NCBI RefSeq assembly: GCF_019748715.1
Contig: NZ_JACLBZ010000017.1
Span: 1 to 64,000, forward strand
Direction: 5' to 3'
DNA from: Sporosarcina aquimarina
Lineage (GTDB): Bacteria; Bacillota; Bacilli; Bacillales_A; Planococcaceae
DNA: 64,000 bases
Positions 8,701 through 17,180 of the stretch are shown here, piece after piece. The position numbers were made by a program, and so were the translations under genes. The notes under the pieces were generated by a model, which saw nothing but the letters and a program-made list of their open reading frames with translations, was not told the DNA's origin and made no database searches. Numbering within the stretch: position 1 is the first letter of the stretch; every line of letters begins with the position of its first letter.

Positions 8701-9999
8701 ATGCTGCGCATAGTGGATATCATTGAGAAGAAACGAGACGGGGAAGTACTGACAAAAGAAGAAATCGAATTTTTTGTCACTGGCTATACAAATGGATCCA
8801 TACCGGATTATCAGGCAAGTGCGTTTTTGATGGCTGTCTTTTTTCAGAAGATGACAACGGAAGAGCAAGGCCATTTAACAATGGCTATGGCAGAGTCAGG
8901 CGATCAGATAGATTTGTCAGCCATTGAGGGAGTGAAAGTGGATAAGCATTCCACTGGAGGCGTGGGGGATACGACTACGTTGATTTTAGCTCCGTTAGTC
9001 GCCGCTTGTGGTGTGCCGGTTGCCAAAATGAGTGGTCGAGGACTTGGCCACACAGGCGGTACGCTTGATAAGCTCGAAGCAATTGAAGGATTCCATGTGG
9101 AAATTTCGACGGAGCAGTTCATTCAGCAAGTGAATGAACTAAAAATCGCCGTGATCGGACAAAGCGGAAACTTGACACCTGCCGATAAGAAGTTATACGC
9201 GCTGAGAGACGTCACGGCGACAGTGGACAGTATCCCGCTTATCGCAAGCTCCATTATGAGTAAGAAACTTGCGGCGGGTGCAGATGCGATTGTCTTGGAT
9301 GTCAAGACGGGCGCCGGCGCGTTCATGAAGACATTGGAAGACTCTCGTCAGTTAGCGGACGCGATGGTGGCAATCGGCAATGAAGTAGGACGTAACACGA
9401 GTGCCGTCATCTCGGATATGAGTCAACCGTTAGGGCTCGCTATAGGTAACGCGTTAGAAGTAAAAGAAGCGATTGAGACACTGCAAGGTAAAGGACCAGC
9501 CGATTTGACGGAACTTTGCTTAGTTCTTGGCAGTAAAATGTTGCTGGCTGCCGGCAAAGCAGCATCCGATGTAGATGCACGGGCTCAGTTGCAAAGCGTC
9601 ATTAAAAATGGTGAAGCGTTACGCCTATTCGGCGAATTAATCAAAGCACAAGGCGGTAACGCGGAAGTTATAGCAAATCCTGATCTCCTTCCGCACGCAC
9701 AGTATCAAATCGAAGTACCTGCTAAACAAAGCGGCTATGTAAGCGAGATCGATGCAGACGAGGTAGGAGTAGCAGCAATGCTGTTAGGAGCCGGTCGCGC
9801 CACAAAAGAAGATGTCATCGATTTGTCAGTTGGAATTGTCTTATGCAGAAAAATCGGAGACTACGTCAAAGAAGGCGAACCACTCGCCATTCTTCATTCG
9901 AATAAGCAGCAAGTGGACGATTCTATCAAGCTGCTGCAGGACCATATATACATCTCCGCCGAAAAAGCAGAAGCACCATCCTTAATTCATTCTTTATAA
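8701..9999 (+). CDS. pdp: Pyrimidine-nucleoside phosphorylase
   Basis: A 432-residue enzyme that phosphorolyses uridine, deoxyuridine and thymidine. It opens with an N-terminal helical domain ([14 protein letters not shown]). The glycosyltransferase family 3 signature with phosphate-binding residues [12 protein letters not shown] follows, then [18 protein letters not shown]-terminal domain covers residues ~345-432. The ATG has GGGAGGACT upstream, overlapping the deoB end. In B. subtilis the purine phosphorylase gene pupG occupies this slot; here a pyrimidine enzyme does, a lineage-specific pairing with deoB. Confidence 0.95.
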   Translation: MLRIVDIIEKKRDGEVLTKEEIEFFVTGYTNGSIPDYQASAFLMAVFFQKMTTEEQGHLTMAMAESGDQIDLSAIEGVKVDKHSTGGVGDTTTLILAPLVAACGVPVAKMSGRGLGHTGGTLDKLEAIEGFHVEISTEQFIQQVNELKIAVIGQSGNLTPADKKLYALRDVTATVDSIPLIASSIMSKKLAAGADAIVLDVKTGAGAFMKTLEDSRQLADAMVAIGNEVGRNTSAVISDMSQPLGLAIGNALEVKEAIETLQGKGPADLTELCLVLGSKMLLAAGKAASDVDARAQLQSVIKNGEALRLFGELIKAQGGNAEVIANPDLLPHAQYQIEVPAKQSGYVSEIDADEVGVAAMLLGAGRATKEDVIDLSVGIVLCRKIGDYVKEGEPLAILHSNKQQVDDSIKLLQDHIYISAEKAEAPSLIHSL

Positions 10000-10004
10000 A
10001 TAAT

Positions 10005-10068
10005 AAAGCCATATGTCCAGGTGATTCCGCGAAGAAGGAATCTGCCGGGACATATGGCTTTTTTTGTT
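10005..10068 (+). terminator. Terminator after pdp
   Basis: A long hairpin: AAAGCCATATGTCC (10005-10018) pairs with GGACATATGGCTTT (10048-10061). An inner GATTCC/GGAATC stem also forms, and a T-rich tract follows. It closes the fur-pdp gene string. Confidence 0.85.
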
Positions 10069-10158
10069 GTTTATGTGTAAAACAGTTTTTCAATGTACAT
10101 ACTCTTATTTAGCTTGAGATAGTTTAACCAATTGTAAAGCTAAGTGAACTCCAGTGTA

Positions 10159-10390
10159 CTCTTGGCGGGAGGCAATCCCTCAGCGGCGCAGCGGTATCAA
10201 TGTGCATCCCAGTGTCCCTTATCTTGGACACATTAAAAGTCGAGCGACGAGACAACAAAAGAGTAATGTCGTTGAATACACTTCGGCGCTAGCGGATGGC
10301 TCCCGCGATAAGCCAGTCAGGAAGACCGCCTGTCTGTCTCATCACTCCGCCTACCGCTTGTAAGGCGCCTACGTTCAGTAAGAGGAAGAG
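10159..10390 (+). repeat. Intergenic element family 1, copy 1
   Basis: It starts with CTCTTGGCGGGAGGCAATCC. It contains a hairpin (GTGTCC CTTATCTT GGACAC) and ends with GGCGCC..ACGTTCAGTAA. Compared with copy 2 it carries about 70 extra nt in the middle (about 10287-10350), holding paired GCGG/CCGC blocks. Confidence 0.75.
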
Positions 10391-10551
10391 ATAAGGTAAC
10401 TTCTCCTTGCAAACTGAATTCAGACTACTAAGCAGACACTGAAGCATTGAAAATTTTAAACGCTACGCACCTTATTTTCACCATACCAGCGCAGCCGCAA
10501 CTGCGGGGTCAGCCGTAGCCATGAGACAGCTAGCATGCTTTTGCTAGTTGG

Positions 10552-10715
10552 CTCTTGGCGGGAGGCAATCCCCCAGCCGCGCAGCGGTGTCAATGTGCAT
10601 CCCAGTGTCCCTTATCTCGGACACATTAAAAAGTCGAGGGACGAGACAACAAAAGAGTAACGTTGTTGAACTTACTTCGGCACAAGCGGTAGGCGCCAAC
10701 GTTCAGTAAAAAGAA
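10552..10715 (+). repeat. Intergenic element family 1, copy 2
   Basis: It shares with copy 1 about 125 nt of near identity from CTCTTGGCGGGAGGCAATCC through GAGACAACAAAAGAGTAA. It then jumps to the GGCGCC..ACGTTCAGTAA end. The hairpin arms GTGTCC and GGACAC are conserved while the loop changes by one base (CTTATCTT to CTTATCTC). It ends about 100 nt before the spoIIA promoter candidate. Confidence 0.75.
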
Positions 10716-10817
10716 AAAGCAGACGCATGATTTTTGCCGTACCAGCGGCGCCGAGACTACTTTTCAATGTCGTAAGTTAAGAAGTTTTAACGTCTCATGA
10801 CTAGTTTTGTCAAAAGT

Positions 10818-10844
10818 AAAGGATTCGGGTTCTAAATGTGGAAT
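10818..10844 (+). promoter_or_regulatory. Candidate sigma-H promoter of the spoIIA operon
   Basis: AAAGGATTC (10818-10826), then 11 nt, then GTGGAAT (10838-10844). This matches the sigma-H pattern (RnAGGAwww, N11-12, RnnGAAT) and sits 30 nt before spoIIAA. In B. subtilis spoIIA is driven by sigma-H with Spo0A~P. A TGTCAAA one mismatch from an 0A box lies at 10809-10815. Confidence 0.6.
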
Positions 10845-10874
10845 GATAGCTTCATGAAGGAGGCGTTTGAACAC

Positions 10875-11228
10875 ATGGCAACTATTACCCAACTGGAAAA
10901 TGGCATTGTTTTGATCACGCTGGCAGGTGAACTCGACAACCATGAAGCCAATCAAATTAGAACTGAAGTATCAACCGCAATATTCACAGGAAAAACACGC
11001 GCAATCATTTGGGACCTATACAAGCTAGGCTTTATGGACAGCGCAGGCATTGGCCTCATACTTGGCAGAATGCGTGATCTTGCACCCGTCAACGGAGAAA
11101 CCTTGATACTTAATCCGTCACCAACAATGGAGAAAATCTTTCAATTTTCAGGCCTGAGCGCTGTGATTAGAAAATGTACAGTCGAAGAAGCAATCGACGA
11201 AATCGGAGGGGTTGTACATGAAAAATGA
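10875..11228 (+). CDS. spoIIAA: Anti-sigma F factor antagonist SpoIIAA
   Basis: A 117-residue STAS-domain protein. Dephosphorylated SpoIIAA displaces SpoIIAB and frees sigma-F in the forespore. The phosphorylatable Ser lies in LGFMDSAGIGLILGRM, the family hallmark. The start was set at the ATG at 10875, preceded by AAGGAGG 12 nt upstream, rather than at an ATG 13 codons earlier inside the promoter region. Its 3' end overlaps spoIIAB by 11 nt. First gene of the spoIIAA-spoIIAB-sigF operon. Confidence 0.95.
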   Translation: MATITQLENGIVLITLAGELDNHEANQIRTEVSTAIFTGKTRAIIWDLYKLGFMDSAGIGLILGRMRDLAPVNGETLILNPSPTMEKIFQFSGLSAVIRKCTVEEAIDEIGGVVHEK

Positions 11229-11664
11229 GTTGACCTTATCGTTTCTGGCGATCGAAGAAAATGAAGCACTTGCACGCATGGCGATGACTTGCTTCATCAC
11301 ACCGTTAGATCCGACTTTAGAAGAAATTTCCGAATTTAAGACCATCGTATCTGAAGCTGTCACGAATGCGATTATTCATGGCTATGAATGCGATGGAAAA
11401 AGTTTGGTAACCATTCATGCGACGATTGAAGACCGCCTCATCAAAATGACTGTAAAGGATGAAGGAATGGGGATTTTTGACGTAGAGCAGGCGATGGAGC
11501 CGATGTTTACGACAAAGCCGCAAATGGAGCGTTCAGGCATGGGCTTTACTATTATGGAAAGTTTCGCTGATTGTATCCGTGTAGATTCTACCCTCGGAGC
11601 CGGGACTATCGTGACATTCGAAAAGAACTTTTCGCCGGTCACAGAAGTAAGTAGAATGAGGTGA
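11218..11664 (+). CDS. spoIIAB: Anti-sigma F factor / SpoIIAA kinase SpoIIAB
   Basis: A 148-residue GHKL-fold serine kinase. It binds sigma-F and holds it inactive in the predivisional cell, and phosphorylates SpoIIAA. The N box (EAVTNAIIHGYE), the G1 region (VKDEGMGIFD) and the G2 region (ERSGMGFTIMESF) are all present. The start is the ATG at 11218 with GGAGGGG six nt upstream. It overlaps the end of spoIIAA, implying translational coupling and balanced stoichiometry. Confidence 0.96.
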   Translation: MKNELTLSFLAIEENEALARMAMTCFITPLDPTLEEISEFKTIVSEAVTNAIIHGYECDGKSLVTIHATIEDRLIKMTVKDEGMGIFDVEQAMEPMFTTKPQMERSGMGFTIMESFADCIRVDSTLGAGTIVTFEKNFSPVTEVSRMR

Positions 11665-11667
11665 CAT

Positions 11668-12456
11668 ATGGAAGCATCTGTTGAGAAGCAACACGCTCTA
11701 CTGTCCCAAGAGAAGATGAGAGAACTCATCAAAGAATCACAAACGGGTGACAAAGAAGCTAGAAGAATGATGGTAGAAGGCAACACGAGACTTGTGTGGT
11801 CTATCGTTCAGCGATTCGCTTCGCGTGGTGCGGATTTAGAAGATTTGTTTCAAATTGGCTGTATTGGCTTGATGAAATCAATAGATAAATTCGATCTTTC
11901 GTATGAGGTGAAGTTTTCAACGTATGCAGTTCCGATGATCGTAGGAGAAATTCAACGCTATTTGCGTGATGACGGTATGGTGAAAGTAGGCCGGACTATC
12001 CGTGAGCTGAGCTATAAGATTCGACATGCGACGGATGATTTCATTAAGAAAAATGGTCGCTCCCCTTCCATCTCGGAAGTAGCGGAATTACTCGAAGTAA
12101 CGGTGGAAGATGTTATATTAGCGTCTGATGCGTTGCGTGACCCGGCTTCGTTACATGAGCAGTTATATGAAAGTGATGGAGATAGTCTGACCTTAATGGA
12201 TCAGCTACGTGACGACCGTTCAGAGCGGGTTTTCGATCATATTCCATTGCGAGACATCATTACTCGTTTGAATAAACGGGACCAAACAATTATTTATATG
12301 CGTTACTACTTAGATTACACCCAAAGTGACATCGCTGAACGGATCGGTATCTCACAAGTACAAGTTTCCAGATTGGAAAAGAAAATCTTGGCCCAGATGA
12401 AAACTTGGATGGGAGCGAATGCCGAAGAGGCACTCGAGAAGGTGAGGAGAAAATAA
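11668..12456 (+). CDS. sigF: RNA polymerase sigma factor sigma-F
   Basis: A 262-residue forespore-specific sigma-70 family factor. Region 2 spans residues ~35-110 (GADLEDLFQIGCIGLMKSIDKFD, FSTYAVPMIVGEIQRYLRDD). Region 3 covers ~115-170. Region 4 ends with the helix-turn-helix DYTQSDIAERIGISQVQVSRLEKKIL. It lies 3 nt after spoIIAB in the classic spoIIA operon. In the forespore it activates early genes, including those for sigma-G synthesis and SpoIIR. Confidence 0.97.
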   Translation: MEASVEKQHALLSQEKMRELIKESQTGDKEARRMMVEGNTRLVWSIVQRFASRGADLEDLFQIGCIGLMKSIDKFDLSYEVKFSTYAVPMIVGEIQRYLRDDGMVKVGRTIRELSYKIRHATDDFIKKNGRSPSISEVAELLEVTVEDVILASDALRDPASLHEQLYESDGDSLTLMDQLRDDRSERVFDHIPLRDIITRLNKRDQTIIYMRYYLDYTQSDIAERIGISQVQVSRLEKKILAQMKTWMGANAEEALEKVRRK

Positions 12457-12457
12457 T

Positions 12458-13918
12458 TTGACCAAGAATCTATTTAAGTCTATAAGAGAAGGGGAAAGGT
12501 GGTTCATCAACCAGTTTGGCGAAGACGAAACATATGACGCTACACGTCGGTTGATTCACCTGTGGGATAAAGAGATACTTCTTCTGTATATGAATGGACT
12601 AGTAGATGGCGAGGTCTTAACTACCTTACTGACAGAAATGCAATACCGCAATGAATTATTTAAAGATGCTTCTTCCGACGAAGGAACAGATCGTGCGATG
12701 ATCGATTATTTTCCATATCATGCGCTTGAGGTAGTCGAGGATGAAGATACGCTGGCAAAGGTTATATTAAGCGGATTAGCCGTTTTCGTCATGAGTGATG
12801 GATTCACATTCACTTTAGATGTTCGAAATTATCCAGGAAGACAACCAGAAGAGCCGGACACCGAAAAAGTTATTCGCGGTTCAAGGGACGGTTTCACGGA
12901 AAATATTTTGACCAACACGTCGTTAATTCGCAGAAGATTGCGTGCTACAGAGCTTCGTTTTGAAATGCATGAAACATCTGTAAAAGGAAAAACGGATATT
13001 GCCATTGCTTTTTTGAAGGGCGCAGCGAATGAAGAGCATTTGGATTTCGTGCGAAAACGGCTGGATGATCTAAAAACTGATGGCCTCACGATGACGGACA
13101 AATCATTGGAAGAATTCTTATTCAAACAAGGATTCCATCCAATGCCGTTCGTTCGTTATACCGAGCGGGCAGATATTTGCGCGGCTCATTTACTGGAAGG
13201 TCATATCGCGATTATTGTAGATACATCACCTTCCGTCATTCTGGTGCCTGTCACACTTGTTCATCATCTGCAGCACGCAGAAGAGTACAGGCAAGCACCC
13301 TTGATCGGAACATTTATTCGTGGAGTGCGTTTTATCGGCACATTTTTCAGCTTAGTGATGCTGCCGTTTTGGTATTTACTCTCTACCAAAAGTGAATTCG
13401 TTCCGGAAGCCATTAAATATATAGGACCGAATGAATGGGGTGAAGTGCCGTTATTTGTGCAGCTGATCTTGGCGGATGTAGGGATAGAGATTTTACGGAT
13501 GGCGGCCATCCATACACCGACCCCGCTATCTACTGCGATGGGGTTGGTGGCTGCTATTGTCATCGGACAAGTTGCAATAGACGTGGGACTTTTTTCTTCT
13601 GAGGTCGTATTGTATGTCGCTGTCAGTGCAATTTTGACATTCGCGATTCCTTCTTTTGAATTAAGTATAACGACGAAAGTTTTTCGGGTTTTCTTGTTAG
13701 TTTCCGTAGCTTTGCTTGGAGCACCTGGGTTTTTCCTTGCGTTTGCTTTTATTTATTACTATTTATGTTCTTTGAAACCGATGAATGTGCCGTATTTGTG
13801 GCCGTTCACCCCATTCTTCCCGAAAGCCTTGCTTCGTGTATTGATTCGATTCCCGATGACAATCGATGATCCGCGGCCGTTTGTTACAAAATCCCCTAAT
13901 CGTGACAGGATGTCTTGA
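12458..13918 (+). CDS. spoVAF: SpoVAF, GerA-family spore membrane protein
   Basis: A 486-residue protein of the GerA family. A soluble N-terminal half (residues ~1-280) precedes about five membrane spans in the C-terminal half (residues ~290-450). The start is TTG at 12458 with GGTGAGGAG upstream, one nt after the sigF stop. In B. subtilis spoVAF is the last gene of spoVAA-AF, which follows sigF; here it follows sigF directly. SpoVAF is a forespore-expressed component of the germination membrane machinery. The placement next to lysA confirms the assignment. Confidence 0.88.
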   Translation: MTKNLFKSIREGERWFINQFGEDETYDATRRLIHLWDKEILLLYMNGLVDGEVLTTLLTEMQYRNELFKDASSDEGTDRAMIDYFPYHALEVVEDEDTLAKVILSGLAVFVMSDGFTFTLDVRNYPGRQPEEPDTEKVIRGSRDGFTENILTNTSLIRRRLRATELRFEMHETSVKGKTDIAIAFLKGAANEEHLDFVRKRLDDLKTDGLTMTDKSLEEFLFKQGFHPMPFVRYTERADICAAHLLEGHIAIIVDTSPSVILVPVTLVHHLQHAEEYRQAPLIGTFIRGVRFIGTFFSLVMLPFWYLLSTKSEFVPEAIKYIGPNEWGEVPLFVQLILADVGIEILRMAAIHTPTPLSTAMGLVAAIVIGQVAIDVGLFSSEVVLYVAVSAILTFAIPSFELSITTKVFRVFLLVSVALLGAPGFFLAFAFIYYYLCSLKPMNVPYLWPFTPFFPKALLRVLIRFPMTIDDPRPFVTKSPNRDRMS

Positions 13919-14007
13919 ATGCTTAGGACCTGTTTGGATCGAACATTGCCTCTTTCCGTATTCTTATGATAAAGTTTATCTAAGAGAATTCGGGAGGGGT
14001 ATGTAAG

Positions 14008-15336
14008 ATGCATCTTTATGGGACACAAACGGTGGATGAAAAAGGCCATTTAACAATCGGAGGAGTGGAAGTCACCGAGATTGTTTCACAATACGGAACG
14101 CCTGTCATGGTATATGACACGGAGTTGTTCAAGGAACGCGCGTCAGGTTTCAAAGAGACATTTGAGAAAAAAGGCATGAAGGCGCAAGTGGCGTATGCGA
14201 GTAAAGCTTTTTCTTCCATTGCGATCTATCAATTGGCAGAGCAGCAAGGGCTGTCTCTTGACGTCGTATCGGGTGGAGAATTATATACTGCTGTTGCAGC
14301 AGGCTTTCCTCGCGAGCGCATCCACTTCCATGGAAACAATAAAAGCAGAGAAGAGATTACTTATGCATTTGAAGAACAAATCGGCTGTATCGTAATCGAT
14401 AATTTTTTGGAAATCGACATCATTAAGGAAATCGCTTCTGAGCGCAAGCAGAAAATGAATGTCTTGATTCGCGTTACACCAGGAGTAGAAGCTCATACCC
14501 ATGATTATATTACGACTGGACAAGAGGATTCGAAGTTTGGTTTTGATTTGAAAAATGGACAAACTGATCAAGCCTTTAACGCGTTGCTCGATCATGAATT
14601 CGTTAATTTTCTAGGGATGCATTGCCATATCGGATCACAAATATTCGAAACGGATGCATTTAAATTTGCGGCAGAAGTATTGATGGAGAAAATGATGGAG
14701 TGGCGAACAGTTCATCAGTTTATTTGTCCGGTATTGAATTTAGGCGGCGGATTCGGCATTCGTTATACTGAGGAAGACCATCCACTTGAGCCGGCAGTGT
14801 ATGTGGAAGAAATGGCTGAAGTTGTGAAGTCGATGGCAGGGGAATACGAATATCCGGTTCCTGAAATTTGGATTGAACCTGGCCGGTCTCTTGTCGGCGA
14901 TGCCGGCACGACGATTTATTCTGCTGGCAGCACGAAAGAAGTGCCTGGTATCCGGACATATGTAGCAGTTGATGGCGGGATGTCTGACAATATTCGCCCG
15001 GCATTGTATGATGCGCACTATTCAAGTGCCATCGCCAACCGGATGAATGAGCCGCACGATCAACAGTGGACTGTCGCTGGGAAATGCTGCGAGTCAGGGG
15101 ACAAATTGATTGAAGAAGCCTTTTTGCCTAGAGTGGAGACTGGTGATCTGCTAGCTGTTTTTTGTACGGGTGCGTATACGTATTCCATGGCCAGCAACTA
15201 CAATCGTTTGCCTAGGCCAGCTGTTGTATTCGCGGAAAAGGGTCAGCACCAACTAGTGGTGAGACGGGAAACCTATGAAGACATTATTAAATTGGATCTT
15301 CCGCTACATCAGCAAGCGAAGGAGATTTCTCAATGA
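14008..15336 (+). CDS. lysA: Diaminopimelate decarboxylase
   Basis: A 442-residue PLP enzyme converting meso-diaminopimelate to lysine, the last step of lysine synthesis. The PLP lysine lies in VAYASKAFSS, the glycine-rich phosphate site in NLGGGFGIRY, and substrate residues in WIEPGRSLV and CCESGDKL. GGGAGGGG precedes the ATG. The 90-nt gap after spoVAF contains a TATGATAAAG stretch that may be part of its own promoter. No lysine riboswitch is seen upstream. Confidence 0.96.
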   Translation: MHLYGTQTVDEKGHLTIGGVEVTEIVSQYGTPVMVYDTELFKERASGFKETFEKKGMKAQVAYASKAFSSIAIYQLAEQQGLSLDVVSGGELYTAVAAGFPRERIHFHGNNKSREEITYAFEEQIGCIVIDNFLEIDIIKEIASERKQKMNVLIRVTPGVEAHTHDYITTGQEDSKFGFDLKNGQTDQAFNALLDHEFVNFLGMHCHIGSQIFETDAFKFAAEVLMEKMMEWRTVHQFICPVLNLGGGFGIRYTEEDHPLEPAVYVEEMAEVVKSMAGEYEYPVPEIWIEPGRSLVGDAGTTIYSAGSTKEVPGIRTYVAVDGGMSDNIRPALYDAHYSSAIANRMNEPHDQQWTVAGKCCESGDKLIEEAFLPRVETGDLLAVFCTGAYTYSMASNYNRLPRPAVVFAEKGQHQLVVRRETYEDIIKLDLPLHQQAKEISQ

Positions 15337-15437
15337 GGAAGAAGAATCTGATCCTTTTCCTAGCGATTCTCGTCATTGGTTTAATTTGGGGAGCTGCCTA
15401 TTGGTATTTTGTTGTGCCAGTGATTGATCCCCGGTAA
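15333..15437 (+). CDS. Single-span membrane microprotein overlapping lysA
   Basis: A 34-residue open frame. It begins at an ATG that overlaps the lysA stop codon (ATGA) and has AAGGAG upstream inside lysA. The product has a basic start (MRKKN), one strongly apolar segment (residues 6-21, LILFLAILVIGLIWGA) and a short polar tail ending in VIDPR. Ribosome site, stop-start overlap and an ideal positive-inside single-span pattern suggest it is translated and coupled to lysA. Function unknown; no family recognised. Confidence 0.55.
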   Translation: MRKKNLILFLAILVIGLIWGAAYWYFVVPVIDPR

Positions 15438-15514
15438 CTGTAAAGTGATGAGTTGAATATAATGGAATGTTCATGTAAACTGTACAAAGGATTTCTGAAA
15501 AGAAGGGGTTACTA

Positions 15515-15889
15515 TTGAAACTTATACGTTTTAAAAAGGCGCATGAGAAAATTGCTATGGGTTTTTTATCGTACATCCCTAGCGAAAAAATGTTGCGTAA
15601 ACTACAAGAAACCATCCAACTATATCTTTGTGATGAGGATTGGCAGCTATTTCTTTATAAAGAGTCAGAGGATTATATCGGATTGATTGGTGTAGAGGTA
15701 CATGAACACGATAAAACCTACACCATTCAGCATATTTCGGTCAATCCATCTTTTCGTAGCGAAGGAATTGGCTATGATATGGTAAAAGAACTGGCGCTAA
15801 TCTATCCCGGCTATCAATGTCAAAGTACTGATTTCACTGAGCAGTTTATAGAAAGATGTAAACGAAAAGAAGAAGGCGCAGATATTTAA
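15515..15889 (+). CDS. ribT: GNAT-family protein RibT
   Basis: A 124-residue acetyltransferase-fold protein. It aligns along its length with B. subtilis RibT (KIAMGFLSYIPSEK..., TIQHISVNPSFRSEGIGYDMV as the acetyl-CoA loop). In B. subtilis ribT is the last gene of the riboflavin operon and its reaction is unsettled. Here it has no rib neighbours. The start is TTG at 15515 with AGAAGGGG upstream. Its last 4 nt overlap the end of the oppositely oriented DUF309 gene. Confidence 0.88.
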   Translation: MKLIRFKKAHEKIAMGFLSYIPSEKMLRKLQETIQLYLCDEDWQLFLYKESEDYIGLIGVEVHEHDKTYTIQHISVNPSFRSEGIGYDMVKELALIYPGYQCQSTDFTEQFIERCKRKEEGADI

Positions 15890-16395
15890 CTGCTGCCCTT
15901 CTTCTTTTCTTCGCGTTGAATGAGAATATCAGACCGATCTCTTTGCATATGTTTATGAATGACAGATGCGCTGTTCTTCGGAAGAAGTGAAATCGTCGGC
16001 TTGGCTTTTTCAGACAGTTCCAGAAGTGCTGGTGAAATCGGCAGAAGGAATGGAGTAAAGATTGCATCGCCCTCAAGACGGTCCAAGCTGTCTTTCAAGT
16101 GGTCGATCAGTTGATTCACTGCTACCTCTTCTTTGTAGACGCTGTATTCAATCGGCATTTGTTGAAAACGATGAAGTGCTTTTGTCAATGTGCGAGCCGC
16201 ACCTGTTAAGTTGCCTCTGCGCCAATGGTATAATCCAGTAGCCATAAGAATATAGCCGGTCAAGGGATGTTCTTTCGAAAAATCCTCTTGCATTTTCCAA
16301 TATTCTTCTAGCACTTCGTGGCATTCGAAATAATCTTGATTGTCGTTGAAATACACAATAAAATGTAGAAATAGAGGATGAGAGTAAGGATGCAT
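15886..16395 (-). CDS. DUF309 family protein (YpuF)
   Basis: A 169-residue protein. The first ~110 residues carry the DUF309 signature: FNDNQDYFECHEVLEEYWK, then LTGYILMATGLYHWRRGNLTGAARTL. This all-helical, TPR-like fold has a conserved Glu-Cys-His-Glu motif of unknown activity. The C-terminal ~50 residues are variable and Lys-rich. It stands convergent to ribT (4-nt overlap) and divergent from scpA, as ypuF does in B. subtilis. No terminator is visible in the 15889 overlap. Confidence 0.88.
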   Translation of the reverse strand: MHPYSHPLFLHFIVYFNDNQDYFECHEVLEEYWKMQEDFSKEHPLTGYILMATGLYHWRRGNLTGAARTLTKALHRFQQMPIEYSVYKEEVAVNQLIDHLKDSLDRLEGDAIFTPFLLPISPALLELSEKAKPTISLLPKNSASVIHKHMQRDRSDILIQREEKKKGSS

Positions 16396-16432
16396 CCTAA
16401 ATCATTCCTTTCTGTTAAGGTAGGTAGTTAAA

Positions 16433-17179
16433 ATGAGTTATAGTGTGAAATTAGAAGTTTTTGAAGGGCCGCTAGATTTATTATTGCATTTGATCAATCG
16501 ATTGGAGATCGACATTTATGATATCCCCATGGCGGAATTGACACACCAGTACATAGAGCATCTATATGCCATGCGCGTTCTCCAATTAGACGAACTAAGT
16601 GAGTATCTTGTATTGGCGGCCACTCTCCTGGAAATTAAGAGTAAAATGTTGTTGCCGGTCAATGAAGAGGAAGCATTTGACGATGATTTCGACTATGAGG
16701 AAGAGGACCCTCGTGAAGAGCTCATTGCCAGATTGATTGAGTACCGGAAATACAAAGAAGCGGCGAATGTATTGCGAGAATCTGCTGCGGACCGCGATGA
16801 GCATTTCACGAAAAAGCCTGAAGATCTATCGGGCTATGGAGAACTGCCAGTTCAGGAATCAGAAGATCCGTTAAACGTCTTTGATTTAATCGGTGCTTTC
16901 CAAAAGATGCTTCATAGAAAAAAACTTCGCTTGCCCCTAACAGCGAGTATAACAAAGACAGAGCAATCTGTCGGGGATAAGATGTCTGTCATTATGAGTA
17001 AGCTGGAGACTTGTGGCGGTGAATGCGAGTTTCATGCGCTTTTTGAGACCGAAACTACAGCAGAATTGGTGTTGACATTCCTATCACTGCTCGAACTGAT
17101 GAAACTTCAGGAAGTTACAGTTCGACAAAGCAATAATTTCGAAGAGTTGCTAATCTCATTGATTCAAGGAGATGTATAA
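16433..17179 (+). CDS. scpA: Segregation and condensation protein A
   Basis: A 248-residue kleisin subunit of the bacterial SMC condensin. The N-terminal domain begins YSVKLEVFEGPLDLLLHLI, the family opening. An acidic linker (residues ~80-95) and a C-terminal winged helix (~175-248) follow. ScpA bridges the Smc heads and recruits ScpB for chromosome compaction and segregation. scpB overlaps or nearly overlaps its 3' end, as in other Firmicutes. Confidence 0.96.
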   Translation: MSYSVKLEVFEGPLDLLLHLINRLEIDIYDIPMAELTHQYIEHLYAMRVLQLDELSEYLVLAATLLEIKSKMLLPVNEEEAFDDDFDYEEEDPREELIARLIEYRKYKEAANVLRESAADRDEHFTKKPEDLSGYGELPVQESEDPLNVFDLIGAFQKMLHRKKLRLPLTASITKTEQSVGDKMSVIMSKLETCGGECEFHALFETETTAELVLTFLSLLELMKLQEVTVRQSNNFEELLISLIQGDV

Positions 17180-17180
17180 A

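Larger units (their letters stand above)
10070..10800. other. Gene-free region with a duplicated element
   Basis: About 730 nt without a credible gene. It holds two related copies of an intergenic element (10159-10390 and 10552-10715), each followed by a tail with a CCRTACCAGCG core (near 10475-10500 and 10740-10755). A 69-codon open frame at 10154-10363 lies within the first copy and is not preserved in the second. The region ends at the candidate spoIIA promoter. Confidence 0.7.

Noticed and set aside
10154..10363. 69-codon open frame before spoIIAA
   Set aside because: It lies in the duplicated non-coding element; the reading frame is not kept in the second copy and no ribosome site precedes it.
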